NCBI GenBank assembly: GCA_964528565.1
Contig: CAZGSP010000039.1
Span: forward strand, 17,368-81,367
Direction of reading: 5' to 3'
DNA: 64,000 nt
Source of the DNA: UBA10133 sp964528565
GTDB lineage: Bacteria; Patescibacteriota; Microgenomatia; UBA1400; MFAQ01
The notes under the pieces are model-generated. The model was not told the origin of the DNA. It did no database searches and saw only the letters and a list, made by a program, of their open reading frames with translations. Below are positions 1 through 8,651 of this stretch, piece by piece (position 1 is the stretch's first letter; each line of letters opens with the position of its first letter). The translations under genes were made by a program, and so were the position numbers.

Positions 1-932
1 ATAAAGTCCGGCTCCCTTTTTTGTGTCTTGTGGGTTGGATAACTATCCTCCATGTCTCGGATATAGCTAGAGTTTTTTAAAATATTGCGGGGAAGTTTGA
101 AGAACAGGTAAGAAGGCAGAGCCAAAAGTTTACTGATTATCAGGACCACCGGCAAAGGGAGGTGGAGAGTAAAAATCCTCAGAAACATGATGAAATTAAC
201 AAGAAGGGACATTAAAAAAGAATTTGGTTTTGTATAGACTGTCCCTGCGTAAAATCCGCCTTTTTTTATTTTTCTATAGACGATTTCAACCGCCTTTTTT
301 GGATATGGCAAATGCTGAATGACACCAATCAAATATGCAAAGTCCAAGGATTTATCTTTTAAGAATTCGGTGTAAAGATCCGCCTGAATGATGATGACGT
401 TGTTTTGCTTTTGGCATCTTTTAGCAGCGATATCGACAGCAAATGAGAGATCACTCCCAATCATCAAACCACCCTTTCCAACCGCTTTCGATGCATTGAG
501 AAGATCTCTTCCGTTTCCTACGGCAGGATCCCAGCCTGTCTTTCCTTGAAAAAATTCAGAATCTTTACCGACAATTTCGAGAAAATGATTTTCGGCAAAA
601 TCGGGTAACTTCTTCCAAATATGCCATTCATAGCCAAACTGTTGTTGAGTTTTTGATTTTTGCCGTTCAATCTTACTTTTCTCTTTTTTATCGGCAATTT
701 TTTGAAAATAATTATTTAGGAGGTTGATATTGGAGACATAATCGTAATAAAAGGAATAGCAATTCTTGAGCAAATCCCCTCTTAGAAGTCTGGGGATTCC
801 TTTGATGATCGGGAAACGGCTTTTACATCTAACGCACTCAATTAACCCGTAGTCATCCTTGTGTTTTGTTATCTTCAAGTCTCCGCCACAATTGATACAA
901 ATAATATGATTTTCTATAGCGGTGATGTTCAT
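1..932 (-). CDS. SAM-dependent methyltransferase with N-terminal zinc ribbon (3' end cut by window)
   Basis: The protein starts MNITAIENH at 932 and is still open at base 1, so the C-terminus is missing. Cys12/Cys15 and Cys33/Cys36 form a small zinc-ribbon of the Trm112-like kind that often precedes class I methyltransferases. Near residue 120, WDPAVGNGRDLL matches the glycine-rich SAM-binding motif I, and SLDFAYLIGVIQHLPYP matches the later strand with the usual 'vlxHlpxP' element. A hydrophobic stretch follows (LLVNFIMFLRIFTL, LPVVLIISKLLALP), so the C-terminus may touch the membrane. It ends a minus-strand run with the two genes upstream, suggesting methylation of a glycan or lipid-linked intermediate. 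The substrate cannot be read from the sequence. Confidence 0.75.
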   Translation of the reverse strand, partial: MNITAIENHIICINCGGDLKITKHKDDYGLIECVRCKSRFPIIKGIPRLLRGDLLKNCYSFYYDYVSNINLLNNYFQKIADKKEKSKIERQKSKTQQQFGYEWHIWKKLPDFAENHFLEIVGKDSEFFQGKTGWDPAVGNGRDLLNASKAVGKGGLMIGSDLSFAVDIAAKRCQKQNNVIIIQADLYTEFLKDKSLDFAYLIGVIQHLPYPKKAVEIVYRKIKKGGFYAGTVYTKPNSFLMSLLVNFIMFLRIFTLHLPLPVVLIISKLLALPSYLFFKLPRNILKNSSYIRDMEDSYPTHKTQKREPDF

Positions 933-943
933 TTGTTTTGTTA

Positions 944-3244
944 TTAGCGTGTTTGGCTACGCTTTGTACATAATAAATAGATGAGACTGGAAATAAAAAC
1001 TGTTCCTGAGACTAGCTCCCCTAAATATAACAGCCGCTGCGGCCAAAACACAATAATAAGTGAAAAGTTTAGGGATCCATCCGGATTAGTTGTGCACAAA
1101 ACGCCTTCCCCTAGACAAAGGTCCTTGGGATTTAGAAGCCAGCCGTTAGCGTAACCGTTCACCACAAAATGATTATCGTCTTCGAGATTCTTTTTGAACC
1201 AGGTGTCGTATAACCTACCAATTCCGTTTTTGGTGTTAGGGTACAGATACCAATTTTTGTTATAGGTCTCACTAAAGACCACCTGTACCGGACTACTCAC
1301 TCTCACCAGAGAAATGGTATATTCTGTGGGACTAATTTTTGAGTAACTAATTTGTGAATTTGCCTGATACGGACTAGCGGAGATCTTATTAATAACAGTT
1401 GACTTTGTCTTGTTTTGTTGGGTAAAAATCACGGAAAATGTTTTATCTCCTTTGATTGAATCGAGGATGTCCGGAAACGCATTAATTTCACGGGTGGTAA
1501 CGACAGCCTGCCCCGGTAGATAGATATGAGGGAAAAGGCCGGTCCGCGGTATTTCATATAAATTGAAATAGGTATTCGACTGATTCAGGGATACGACTCC
1601 CGCTTCAACCATGTGACGCATTTTACTTTTGGTCGAATTGTAAAAAACCTCTGCCACATCGTTATGATAAAGTAGATATTTGACATTCAATATTGACGCC
1701 AGCTTCACAATCCAATCTCCGGATGATGATGCCTCCGAGTTCCAATCCTCTCCATAACTCCATATCCCAAACGGAGACGGGTTATTCATTTGGACCACCG
1801 GCTTTTCAAACAGTTGAATGGTAGGGTCCGAACCAACCACTTTCCATTTTGGATAATTTACCCAGCCGACTGAGTTAATTACCGACCATGGCATACTCAT
1901 AATTTTATAATCCTCTTTCTCCTCTTTTAGTTTATCCGCTAAGAAAAAATATTCCTGAGGAATTTTGATGACATAGGCGAACCTGCTATCGTGGTATGAT
2001 TTGTGGTCTTCCAGCCCAACCTTGTAAAGGTAGACATTTCTCGATAAAACAACTAAGAAGGGGACGGTGGCGGTAAACAACACAAAATACAACCACCTTT
2101 TGGAAATTTTCTTAAAGGAAATCAAGATGGTTCCCAGATAGAAAAAAGGCAAATAAATTAAAGATTTGTCTATGCTCCGTATGGAATTTAGGATGACGTT
2201 GTTGAACAAAAAGAGGGTTTGTTCTTTGGAAACAATTCCCCGTCCTTTGTTGGCGAGTAAGATAACGAACAGGGCCATTGCCGTTAGGATAAGAATATTG
2301 GTTGAATCCTCTTCGTGTTTCTCTTTTTGATTCTTAACTACTTGGGAAAGAAAAAACAATACCGGAATAACCAGGACACCGGTTAGAACCCAGTTCGAGA
2401 AAAGGAGGGTTATGTTGAGCACACTATCAGAAAGAAACAGGGCATCTTTCAAGCTTAAGGATTGCCAATAGATCCAGCCGGCAAGGTCAAAGGACATGGT
2501 TCCGGCCTTGAACCCCTGAGACATTGAAAACAAGGTCGGTGTTTGAGGGATAATGCTAACAAAGGTAATCAGAAAAAGACTGAGGTAATAAACAAACATC
2601 TTGATCACAAAAATGAGATCCGTACTTATTTGAGAGACATAATGGTGCAAGATGATAAAGATGAATAACAGGATATTCAAGGAAACAAAGAAGGGTGCGT
2701 TTCCAAAGGCGGTGTTGGCAAAGAACATGACTATGACGAGCTTGGCCAGATCTCTTGAAAGCAAACGATTGGAAGAAAAATATTGCTTTGTAAACAGAAA
2801 AATCACCGGCACAAAAACGTAGATTGAGATATATGGGGCAGGGGTGAGGGCTCTAATAAAGGTGAATGCGTTTAGGGCGTAGAGGGTTGAAACCGTCACC
2901 GACCAAAGAGTGTTTTTCTTTTTAAGGAATTCTCTAGAGAAGACAAAAAAAGATATAAATCCACCCATAAATATAAAAATGGGGTTGAACAAAAAGCCAT
3001 AGTTGTGTCCGGAGGCGGACTCAAAGAGTGAAAGAAGCCAATAATAAGGATAATAAGAAAAAAGAGTGCTCATGTTCCCTTCACCAAACGTTTGCCAGAG
3101 TTGACCAAGCTGATACAAAATGTAGGGGTAGTTGATTATTGTGCCAAAATCTCCGCCGGCAAAGACATAACCATGAGGGAGATTCTGTCTGGTGATAGCA
3201 ATGAACAAAGAAAATATGGGAATTAAACTTAAAAATAAACTCAT
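944..3244 (-). CDS. Large polytopic membrane protein, GT-C/YfhO-like
   Basis: This is a 766-residue protein with about a dozen hydrophobic segments followed by a roughly 350-residue exported C-terminal domain. The first loop has Gly-Gly-Asp at residues 30-32, the place where GT-C enzymes keep their catalytic acid. The tail contains VVFSETYNKNWYLYP, like the 'YPGWKAYVDG' element of YfhO-type proteins and of the gene at 46144-48390. Known relatives use polyprenyl-phosphate sugars as donors outside the cell; that role here is inference. Its ATG shares one base with the stop of the upstream gene (TAATG), so the two are translationally coupled. Arabinofuranosyltransferase-like membrane proteins are an alternative family label. 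Confidence 0.6.
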   Translation of the reverse strand: MSLFLSLIPIFSLFIAITRQNLPHGYVFAGGDFGTIINYPYILYQLGQLWQTFGEGNMSTLFSYYPYYWLLSLFESASGHNYGFLFNPIFIFMGGFISFFVFSREFLKKKNTLWSVTVSTLYALNAFTFIRALTPAPYISIYVFVPVIFLFTKQYFSSNRLLSRDLAKLVIVMFFANTAFGNAPFFVSLNILLFIFIILHHYVSQISTDLIFVIKMFVYYLSLFLITFVSIIPQTPTLFSMSQGFKAGTMSFDLAGWIYWQSLSLKDALFLSDSVLNITLLFSNWVLTGVLVIPVLFFLSQVVKNQKEKHEEDSTNILILTAMALFVILLANKGRGIVSKEQTLFLFNNVILNSIRSIDKSLIYLPFFYLGTILISFKKISKRWLYFVLFTATVPFLVVLSRNVYLYKVGLEDHKSYHDSRFAYVIKIPQEYFFLADKLKEEKEDYKIMSMPWSVINSVGWVNYPKWKVVGSDPTIQLFEKPVVQMNNPSPFGIWSYGEDWNSEASSSGDWIVKLASILNVKYLLYHNDVAEVFYNSTKSKMRHMVEAGVVSLNQSNTYFNLYEIPRTGLFPHIYLPGQAVVTTREINAFPDILDSIKGDKTFSVIFTQQNKTKSTVINKISASPYQANSQISYSKISPTEYTISLVRVSSPVQVVFSETYNKNWYLYPNTKNGIGRLYDTWFKKNLEDDNHFVVNGYANGWLLNPKDLCLGEGVLCTTNPDGSLNFSLIIVFWPQRLLYLGELVSGTVFISSLIYLLCTKRSQTR

Positions 3245-4560
3245 TATGAATTTTTGTAGTTTTCAACGACGAATGAAGACTCGAGTTTGGAAGTTCTGAC
3301 AAATTTTTCCATGTCACGGATAAGCTTGAGAGTTACATCTTCCTCCTTGAATGAGTTTACAACAAGTTCACGGCCCTTTTGAGCGATGTTTCTGAGCTCG
3401 GTTTGGTGTGCCTGATAATATTTAATCTTCTGTGTGAGCCCAGCCAGAGTTCCATCGTAAGCAATATAATTGACTCCGTCCTGTAAACCCAGATCTTTGT
3501 ACATATAGCTATCTAAACCGATATAAGCACAGCCGCAAGCCATACCTTCGATAAAATTGATGGAGGGGAGGCCAATATTCTCCTCCGGGCATACAAACAT
3601 CTTGTATTGGTTGTACTTCTCTACGATATCAAAACTATGGTATTTTTTTAGGTCAGAATTAGTGAGGCTTGCCCAGATTTTTAAAATAGCCCAGCCTGAA
3701 TAAAAGTATTTTTTTGGGCTGTGTTTTTCATTTGTTTGAGGAGAGATAAAACAATCGATGTATTTCTTAACAATATCCCTTTTTTCATAGATTTCTTTTC
3801 TCATGGTGTGAAGAGCGTTGGTATGAAAAAAGTTCATATAATCAGAGTGGGCACCGCTAACAGCTTCATAGGTATCCGAAAGCAGAAGAAGAGTGCCTAC
3901 GGCGAAACACTTATTAGACCGTTTGGCAAATGGCACCCGAGACTGGTACCGGTCCTTGAGCACAAAGGGTAAAACATATACTTTTTTGATAAAACTAAAA
4001 TATTTCCGAAAAAAAGAGTTTTTAGCGATGTTTGCCTCACCAAGAAGATGTCTGACACCCACGCTTTGAACGTTTTTGGCAACTTGGGCCGTTCTACCAA
4101 AATAATGAGTGGCGTGGAGTAGTTTCTTACCCTTAAACGTTTTTAGAAATGATTTTTTGATCACCTTATCGTTGAGAAAGGTATCTGTCAGTGAACAAAA
4201 ACCAAAAACCAGGTCACGCTTCTTGTCTAAGTAATTCTTGTCAAAAATTATCTTTTCTTTGAATGGATTTAGGCCGTTGAGCCAACACCAGATATATATT
4301 TCCAAAAAAGAGATGATTTTCAGAAGAAAATAATTATCAGAAATGAACTTAATCAAGGAAGACCCGGAGGTTATGGAGGAGGCAGTTCCATCTACTACTA
4401 AAGCTGTCGGGCATGGCTTAGATTTGATAATATCCAGGAATAAATCGTTTTTTTTGTTGTGAGCCTTTCTAAGTACAAATGAAATGAAGGTTCTGCCAAT
4501 GGAGGTGTGGGGATTATAAAAGCTTAATCTCATGTGTGTATGTTCTAAGGAGTGAAACAT
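3244..4560 (-). CDS. Glycosyltransferase, GT-B fold (family 4-like)
   Basis: A 438-residue soluble protein. The C-terminal half carries the GT-B signature PEENIGLPSINFIEGMACGC, where the two glutamates and the 'EGMACGC' turn bind the nucleotide-sugar donor, followed by a SYMYKDLGLQDGVNY region. The N-terminal half is divergent. An internal ATG at 4533 would give MRLSFYNPHTSIGRTF, which looks more like a normal family N-terminus, so the start at 4560 is uncertain. It heads a minus-strand unit that includes the membrane protein and methyltransferase downstream. It faces the plus-strand cassette across a 140-bp gap. The donor and acceptor sugars are unknown. Confidence 0.7.
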   Translation of the reverse strand: MFHSLEHTHMRLSFYNPHTSIGRTFISFVLRKAHNKKNDLFLDIIKSKPCPTALVVDGTASSITSGSSLIKFISDNYFLLKIISFLEIYIWCWLNGLNPFKEKIIFDKNYLDKKRDLVFGFCSLTDTFLNDKVIKKSFLKTFKGKKLLHATHYFGRTAQVAKNVQSVGVRHLLGEANIAKNSFFRKYFSFIKKVYVLPFVLKDRYQSRVPFAKRSNKCFAVGTLLLLSDTYEAVSGAHSDYMNFFHTNALHTMRKEIYEKRDIVKKYIDCFISPQTNEKHSPKKYFYSGWAILKIWASLTNSDLKKYHSFDIVEKYNQYKMFVCPEENIGLPSINFIEGMACGCAYIGLDSYMYKDLGLQDGVNYIAYDGTLAGLTQKIKYYQAHQTELRNIAQKGRELVVNSFKEEDVTLKLIRDMEKFVRTSKLESSFVVENYKNS

Positions 4561-4585
4561 GTCTGGTTGTTTGGTGTTTGTTATT

Positions 4586-4616
4586 ATTTTAACTTAATGT
4601 CATTCCCGTATTGCAA
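4586..4616 (-). promoter_or_regulatory. Possible promoter for the 4560 gene
   Basis: On the minus strand TTGCAA (4611-4616) precedes TAAAAT (4586-4591) with a 19-base spacer. The match to consensus is only fair, but this is the only gap available to drive the minus-strand unit. Confidence 0.3.
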
Positions 4617-4630
4617 TGAGACGTTAACTT

Positions 4631-4651
4631 AAACACATATTATAAGTGTTT
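4631..4651. promoter_or_regulatory. Near-perfect 21-bp palindrome, operator candidate
   Basis: Arms AAACAC (4631-4636) and GTGTTT (4646-4651) continue inward so that 9 of 10 base pairs match around a centre at 4641. The only mismatch pair is 4637/4645. It sits in the divergent gap, just upstream of two TATAAT boxes reading toward the plus-strand cassette. The size and placement fit a dimeric repressor site; no regulator gene is in the window. Confidence 0.45.
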
Positions 4652-4657
4652 GTGTAT

Positions 4658-4693
4658 TATAATCGGGTATAATCCGAATTCATTTAATATAAC
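4658..4693 (+). promoter_or_regulatory. Candidate -10 boxes for the plus-strand cassette
   Basis: TATAAT occurs at 4658-4663 and again at 4668-4673. TATAAC at 4688-4693 lies 7 bases before the ATG at 4701, the same spacing as the leaderless starts elsewhere in the window. I see no convincing -35 box. Confidence 0.45.
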
Positions 4694-4700
4694 CAAACTC

Positions 4701-5234
4701 ATGAAAAAAAATACGAAGTCTATGCTACCAAAATATTTTGTTCTGGACGTTGACGGTGTTATGACTGATGGACAATTTCATTATACCGTTGATGGTAAGG
4801 TGTCGAAAGTTTTCGGTCCCGAAGATAACGACGCTCTGTGTCTTCTTCAAGATAAGCTGAAAATATATTTTGTGACCGGCGATAAAAGGGGGTTCGAAAT
4901 TTCTAAAAGGAGAATTGTTGATGATATGCATTTTCCTCTTGAACTCGTCAGTACTTTCGAGAGAATTGAATGGATTAAGAGTAAGTTGGACTTGGAAAAT
5001 GCCATTTATATGGGAGATGGTATTTTTGATTCGATCGTCTTTAATCAAATCGGTTATGGTATCGCTCCAGCCAATGCCTTTTTCAAAACCAAAGAGTATG
5101 CCGACTTTGTAACCAACTCCAGAGGTGGCGAGGGCGCTGTAGCAGAAGCTTGTCTTCATATAATGGAAAAGTTTTTCGAACCATTTGATCCATTGAAAAT
5201 AAAGGTTAAAAAGGTTGGTGTTTGGGGACAATAG
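4701..5234 (+). CDS. KdsC-like HAD-family phosphatase
   Basis: From the ATG at 4701 the protein has 177 residues, the usual size of KdsC (3-deoxy-octulosonate 8-phosphate phosphatase) and related nonulosonate phosphatases. HAD motif I is DVDGVMTDG (Asp16 nucleophile, Asp18 acid/base), motif II is VTGDKRG (Thr59), motif IV is GDGIFD (105-110), and GGEGAVAEAC matches the C-terminal 'GGxGAVRE' element of KdsC. A longer reading from 4650 adds 17 untypical residues and overlaps the promoter, so I reject it. It is first in a tight cassette. No Kdo synthase, CMP-Kdo synthase or lipid A gene is present, so a sugar phosphate other than Kdo-8-phosphate is likely. Confidence 0.8.
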   Translation: MKKNTKSMLPKYFVLDVDGVMTDGQFHYTVDGKVSKVFGPEDNDALCLLQDKLKIYFVTGDKRGFEISKRRIVDDMHFPLELVSTFERIEWIKSKLDLENAIYMGDGIFDSIVFNQIGYGIAPANAFFKTKEYADFVTNSRGGEGAVAEACLHIMEKFFEPFDPLKIKVKKVGVWGQ

Positions 5235-5235
5235 A

Positions 5236-6054
5236 ATGATAAGCAAAGACACAATAATGTGCATCTCGATTGCCGAACGGCCGGGAAGTCTGGGGGCAAC
5301 GATCTTCAACAACGCATTTAAGAGGCTGTCACTGGATTATATATATAAACCCTTGCTTGTAGAATCAAAGAACCTGGAGATTTCTATTTTAGCGATTAGA
5401 GCTTGGGGGATCAGGGGATGTGGTGTATCTATGCCACACAAAATTGAGGTCATGAAATACTTGGATAAGATTGATGGTACGGCCAAAAAGATCGGTGCGG
5501 TGAATACCATCGTAAATAGTGATGGAATATTGACTGGCTACAATACGGATTTTGAAGGTGCCAAAATAATTACCAAGAGAGATTTTGACGTAAAGGGAGC
5601 GGACGTTTTGATTGCTGGCGCCGGAGGTGCTGCCCGAGCAATCATTCAGGCTCTGATCGAGAACAAATCCTCAAAGATATATCTCACAAATAGAGATGAG
5701 CAAAAATCAAGGATGGTTGCAAAAGAGTTTAAGATCCGCTTCCTCCCCTGGAGAGATAAGGACCTAATGTCAGGTAAATTGCTAATTAACGCTACACCAT
5801 TAGGAATGAGGTCTGAGGACAAGTGTATCTTTGCGGATGAGACAATTAGACAATTTGATGCGGTGATGGACGTGGTCGTAAGTCTGCATGATACCCTTCT
5901 GATTAAAAAGGCTAAGAAATTTGGCAAGGTTGCCCTGCCTGGAATACGCATGTCATCTCTCCAAGGGATGGTTCAATTTAAGTTGTATACTAGGAAAAAT
6001 ATTCCGATAAGAATAATTGAGGAAGGAATTCAACAATTTTTAAAAAAACACTAA
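5236..6054 (+). CDS. Shikimate dehydrogenase-like NAD(P) oxidoreductase (HI0607/SdhL type)
   Basis: A 272-residue protein whose ATG at 5236 follows the upstream stop by one base. It keeps the AroE catalytic Lys69 (GVSMPHK) and Asp105 (YNTDFEG), the GAVNT element, the dinucleotide loop GAGGAARA (128-135), NATPLGM and the C-terminal GMVQF. It lacks the Ser-x-Ser of AroE that holds the shikimate carboxylate; that segment reads ISIAERPGSLGATIFN. The 'xARPxxxG' variant is, as I recall, typical of the HI0607 shikimate-dehydrogenase-like subgroup, which turns over shikimate poorly. With a phosphatase and an aldolase-like gene beside it, oxidation or reduction of a sugar or cyclitol is more likely than aromatic amino acid synthesis. 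Confidence 0.8.
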   Translation: MISKDTIMCISIAERPGSLGATIFNNAFKRLSLDYIYKPLLVESKNLEISILAIRAWGIRGCGVSMPHKIEVMKYLDKIDGTAKKIGAVNTIVNSDGILTGYNTDFEGAKIITKRDFDVKGADVLIAGAGGAARAIIQALIENKSSKIYLTNRDEQKSRMVAKEFKIRFLPWRDKDLMSGKLLINATPLGMRSEDKCIFADETIRQFDAVMDVVVSLHDTLLIKKAKKFGKVALPGIRMSSLQGMVQFKLYTRKNIPIRIIEEGIQQFLKKH

Positions 6055-6055
6055 T

Positions 6056-7642
6056 ATGGATTACAAAGTATGTATTCTCGCCGCTGGTGCAGGTACAAGA
6101 ATGGGCAAATTGTCCGATGGTATCAATAAGGCCATCTTGCCGGTAAATGCAAAAGCCGTAATTTCTCACATTATCGAAAAGTTTCCCCCGAACGTCGAAA
6201 TAGTCATCGCAGTCGGGCACAAAAAAGAAACGGTAATTGATTATGTGAAGCTGGCTTATCCGGAAAGAACTTTTGTCTTTGTCGACGTTGACAAGTATAT
6301 TGGACCAGGAACGGGACCGGGTTACTCTCTTTTGCAATGCCGGAGTCAGTTGCAGTGCCCTTTTGTATTTTTTGCCGCCGACACAATTGTGCTGGAGGAC
6401 GTACCCGACCCAGACCATAACTGGTTTGGAATTGCGCCCGTCAAAGAAACAGAACCATATTGTACTGTTCAAATAAAGAACAACCTGGTTTTTCAACTTG
6501 ATGACAAAACAAAAAACGATAACAAATTTGCTTTTATTGGACTGGCCGGAGTGAGAGACTATGAAATATTCTTTACTTCACTGGAGAACAATAAGTCGGG
6601 TAACGGTGGCGAAATTCAAGTCTCAAATGGATTTAATGGTTTGATTGAGCAAGAACTTATCCCGATCGGATTTACCTGGTTCGACACAGGTACGGAAGAA
6701 AACTATATTGAAACAAATAAGAATTTCACAAAAAGCAATAAATTCGACTTCGGTAAGGACAACGAATTTATTTACTTTGTTAATGGTAAGGTGATTAAAT
6801 TCTTTGCAGATGAGAAAATCGCCAAAAATAGATACGAGCGAGCGACTAAACATTTGTTGGGTCTGTGCCCAAGAATTGAAGGCTACCGTGGTAATTTTTA
6901 TGCCTACAACAAGTTAGCTGGTCAAACTCTATATGATGTCTTAAATAACCATACCGTAAAGACTTTCCTAAACTGGGCCAGACTCAATTTGTGGAAAAAT
7001 AGTGAAATATCTTCCGCTGAGAAAAAGATTTTTAAGAAGGCGTGTAAAGATTTTTACTATGAAAAAACATTAAAGCGGCTCAAAAAGTTTTATGAGAAGA
7101 CCGGGATCGAGGATGGGGAGACTGTCATTAATGGTATTTCAGTCCCGTCGCTCAAAGATTTGATGGTTAAGATTGATTGGAAACATATTACCGACGGTGT
7201 TCCTTCTAACTTCCACGGCGACCTCCAATTTGACAATATTTTGGTTACCCGCGATCCTGTCAGTAATTTGGAAAAATTTGTTTTATTGGACTGGAGACAA
7301 GACTTCGGAGGGTTGACAAACATGGGTGATCTGTATTATGACCTAGCCAAACTTTATGGCGGAACAACACTCTCTTATCAACTAATCAAACAGGGAATGT
7401 TTAACTTTGACGCTAGCGGCTCCAGTGTATATTATAACTTTTATCTTAAAAATGATCTCCTAGAAGCCAAAGAAGAATTTGAATCGTTCATTATCAAGAA
7501 CCATTTTGATCTAAATAAAATTAAGATTATTACGGCGTTAATATTTCTGAACATGTCTCCATTACACAACGACCCATTTGATTTGATGCTATATCACTTG
7601 GGCAAAAGCCAACTTTACAGATTACTTAACAATAAACAATAA
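6056..7642 (+). CDS. Sugar nucleotidyltransferase fused to APH/choline-kinase-like kinase
   Basis: 528 residues in two domains. Residues 1 to about 230 are a nucleotidyltransferase: ILAAGAGTRMGK is the nucleotide-binding loop, a lysine follows in INKAILPVN, FFAADTIV gives the metal-binding Asp, and FTWFDTGTEENY resembles the end of GlmU/RfbA-like enzymes. Residues about 235-528 are a kinase of the aminoglycoside phosphotransferase/choline kinase fold: HGDLQFDN near 387 is the catalytic loop and LLDWRQDFGG near 410 the metal-binding segment. The fusion would phosphorylate a sugar or alcohol and couple it to a nucleotide. It begins one base after the previous stop. LicA/LicC-like choline activation is an alternative reading. 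Confidence 0.8.
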   Translation: MDYKVCILAAGAGTRMGKLSDGINKAILPVNAKAVISHIIEKFPPNVEIVIAVGHKKETVIDYVKLAYPERTFVFVDVDKYIGPGTGPGYSLLQCRSQLQCPFVFFAADTIVLEDVPDPDHNWFGIAPVKETEPYCTVQIKNNLVFQLDDKTKNDNKFAFIGLAGVRDYEIFFTSLENNKSGNGGEIQVSNGFNGLIEQELIPIGFTWFDTGTEENYIETNKNFTKSNKFDFGKDNEFIYFVNGKVIKFFADEKIAKNRYERATKHLLGLCPRIEGYRGNFYAYNKLAGQTLYDVLNNHTVKTFLNWARLNLWKNSEISSAEKKIFKKACKDFYYEKTLKRLKKFYEKTGIEDGETVINGISVPSLKDLMVKIDWKHITDGVPSNFHGDLQFDNILVTRDPVSNLEKFVLLDWRQDFGGLTNMGDLYYDLAKLYGGTTLSYQLIKQGMFNFDASGSSVYYNFYLKNDLLEAKEEFESFIIKNHFDLNKIKIITALIFLNMSPLHNDPFDLMLYHLGKSQLYRLLNNKQ

Positions 7643-7646
7643 CATT

Positions 7647-8651
7647 ATGGGAAGCCGGGTTAATGCCAAGATTGGAATTGGACCAATGAGTAGTGAGGTC
7701 ATAGAAGCAGTTTACCGTTACTCTCACTTCTATCGGAAGCAATTGATGTTGATTGCATCGAAAAATCAGATTGATCACGCCGGCGGATATGTAAACGGTT
7801 GGACCACAAAGCAATATTGCCTTTTCCTAAAAGAAATGAAGAAAACTTATGGAAACAGCGATGTGATTATATGTCGCGATCATTGTGGTCCTGGTTTTAA
7901 CGGGATAGATGACTTAAGAGATACTTACGAAACAATTAAAAATGATATTGACAATGGGTTTGACCTAATACATATCGATTTTTGTCATTTCAAAGGAAAC
8001 AGAGAAGAAAAATTGAATGAGTCGAAAAAGGCAATCGAGTATGCATTAGGCTTAAACCCGAATATACTCTTGGAAGTGGGTACCGACGAAAATCTCGGGA
8101 CTAATTATAGTTTACCAAACCTTTCAGAGATAGAAAGGGAAATAACGTTTATAAAAGGTTTTTGTAACCCTGAATTCTATGTGGTCCAAACCGGTAGCTT
8201 GGTAAAAGAAATTAATCAAGTAGGAAATTTTAATAAGGATTTCGTGTCAAAAATAGCGACAATTGCCAAAGAAAACGGAATCAAAATTAAAGAACACAAT
8301 GATGACTATCTCGATAAAGAGACAATAAAAATAAAAAGAGAGTTGGTTGATGCAATGAATATTGCGCCACAATTTGGAGTTGTCCAGACTCAATTGGTCA
8401 TTACCAAGTGTTTACAGTATGGTATAAATTTTGATCGATTTCTAAAGGATGTATATGATAGCGGAAAGTGGAAGAAGTGGTTAATGAACAACACCGCGGA
8501 GAACAAAATGCTTTGTTCTGTAATCGCCGGCCACTATGGATTTAATTACGAAAGCTACAAGGATATTATTCAACAATTAAGCACCCGTCTCGACATTAAG
8601 GAGTTCATTATTAATTCAATTTCCGATCTTATTGCTCACTATGATATATAA
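7647..8651 (+). CDS. GatZ/KbaZ-like class II aldolase-fold protein
   Basis: 334 residues. It aligns by eye with the non-catalytic subunit of tagatose-1,6-bisphosphate aldolase: N-terminal IGIGPMSSEVIEA, then LMLIASKNQID with GGYVNGWTT, CRDHCGPG, IHIDFCH, VGTDEN, FYVVQTGS, EHNDDYL and NIAPQFGVVQ, spaced as in GatZ/KbaZ. Known GatZ works with a catalytic partner GatY, but no GatY is in this window, so the protein may act alone or do different chemistry. It is shorter than E. coli GatZ (about 420 residues). It starts four bases after the fusion gene and its 3' end overlaps the cupin gene. Confidence 0.7.
   Translation: MGSRVNAKIGIGPMSSEVIEAVYRYSHFYRKQLMLIASKNQIDHAGGYVNGWTTKQYCLFLKEMKKTYGNSDVIICRDHCGPGFNGIDDLRDTYETIKNDIDNGFDLIHIDFCHFKGNREEKLNESKKAIEYALGLNPNILLEVGTDENLGTNYSLPNLSEIEREITFIKGFCNPEFYVVQTGSLVKEINQVGNFNKDFVSKIATIAKENGIKIKEHNDDYLDKETIKIKRELVDAMNIAPQFGVVQTQLVITKCLQYGINFDRFLKDVYDSGKWKKWLMNNTAENKMLCSVIAGHYGFNYESYKDIIQQLSTRLDIKEFIINSISDLIAHYDI

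Noticed and set aside
4701..5234. Kdo/LPS pathway reading of the KdsC-like gene
   Set aside because: No kdsA, kdsB, waaA or lipid A genes are present and the suggested lineage lacks an outer membrane; the neighbours point to another sugar.
4725..5312. Minus-strand open frame of 195 residues
   Set aside because: It is the antisense of the KdsC-like gene, whose HAD motifs are clear; the antisense product shows no domain.
5990..6496. Minus-strand open frame of 168 residues
   Set aside because: Antisense to the nucleotidyltransferase domain; no recognisable features.
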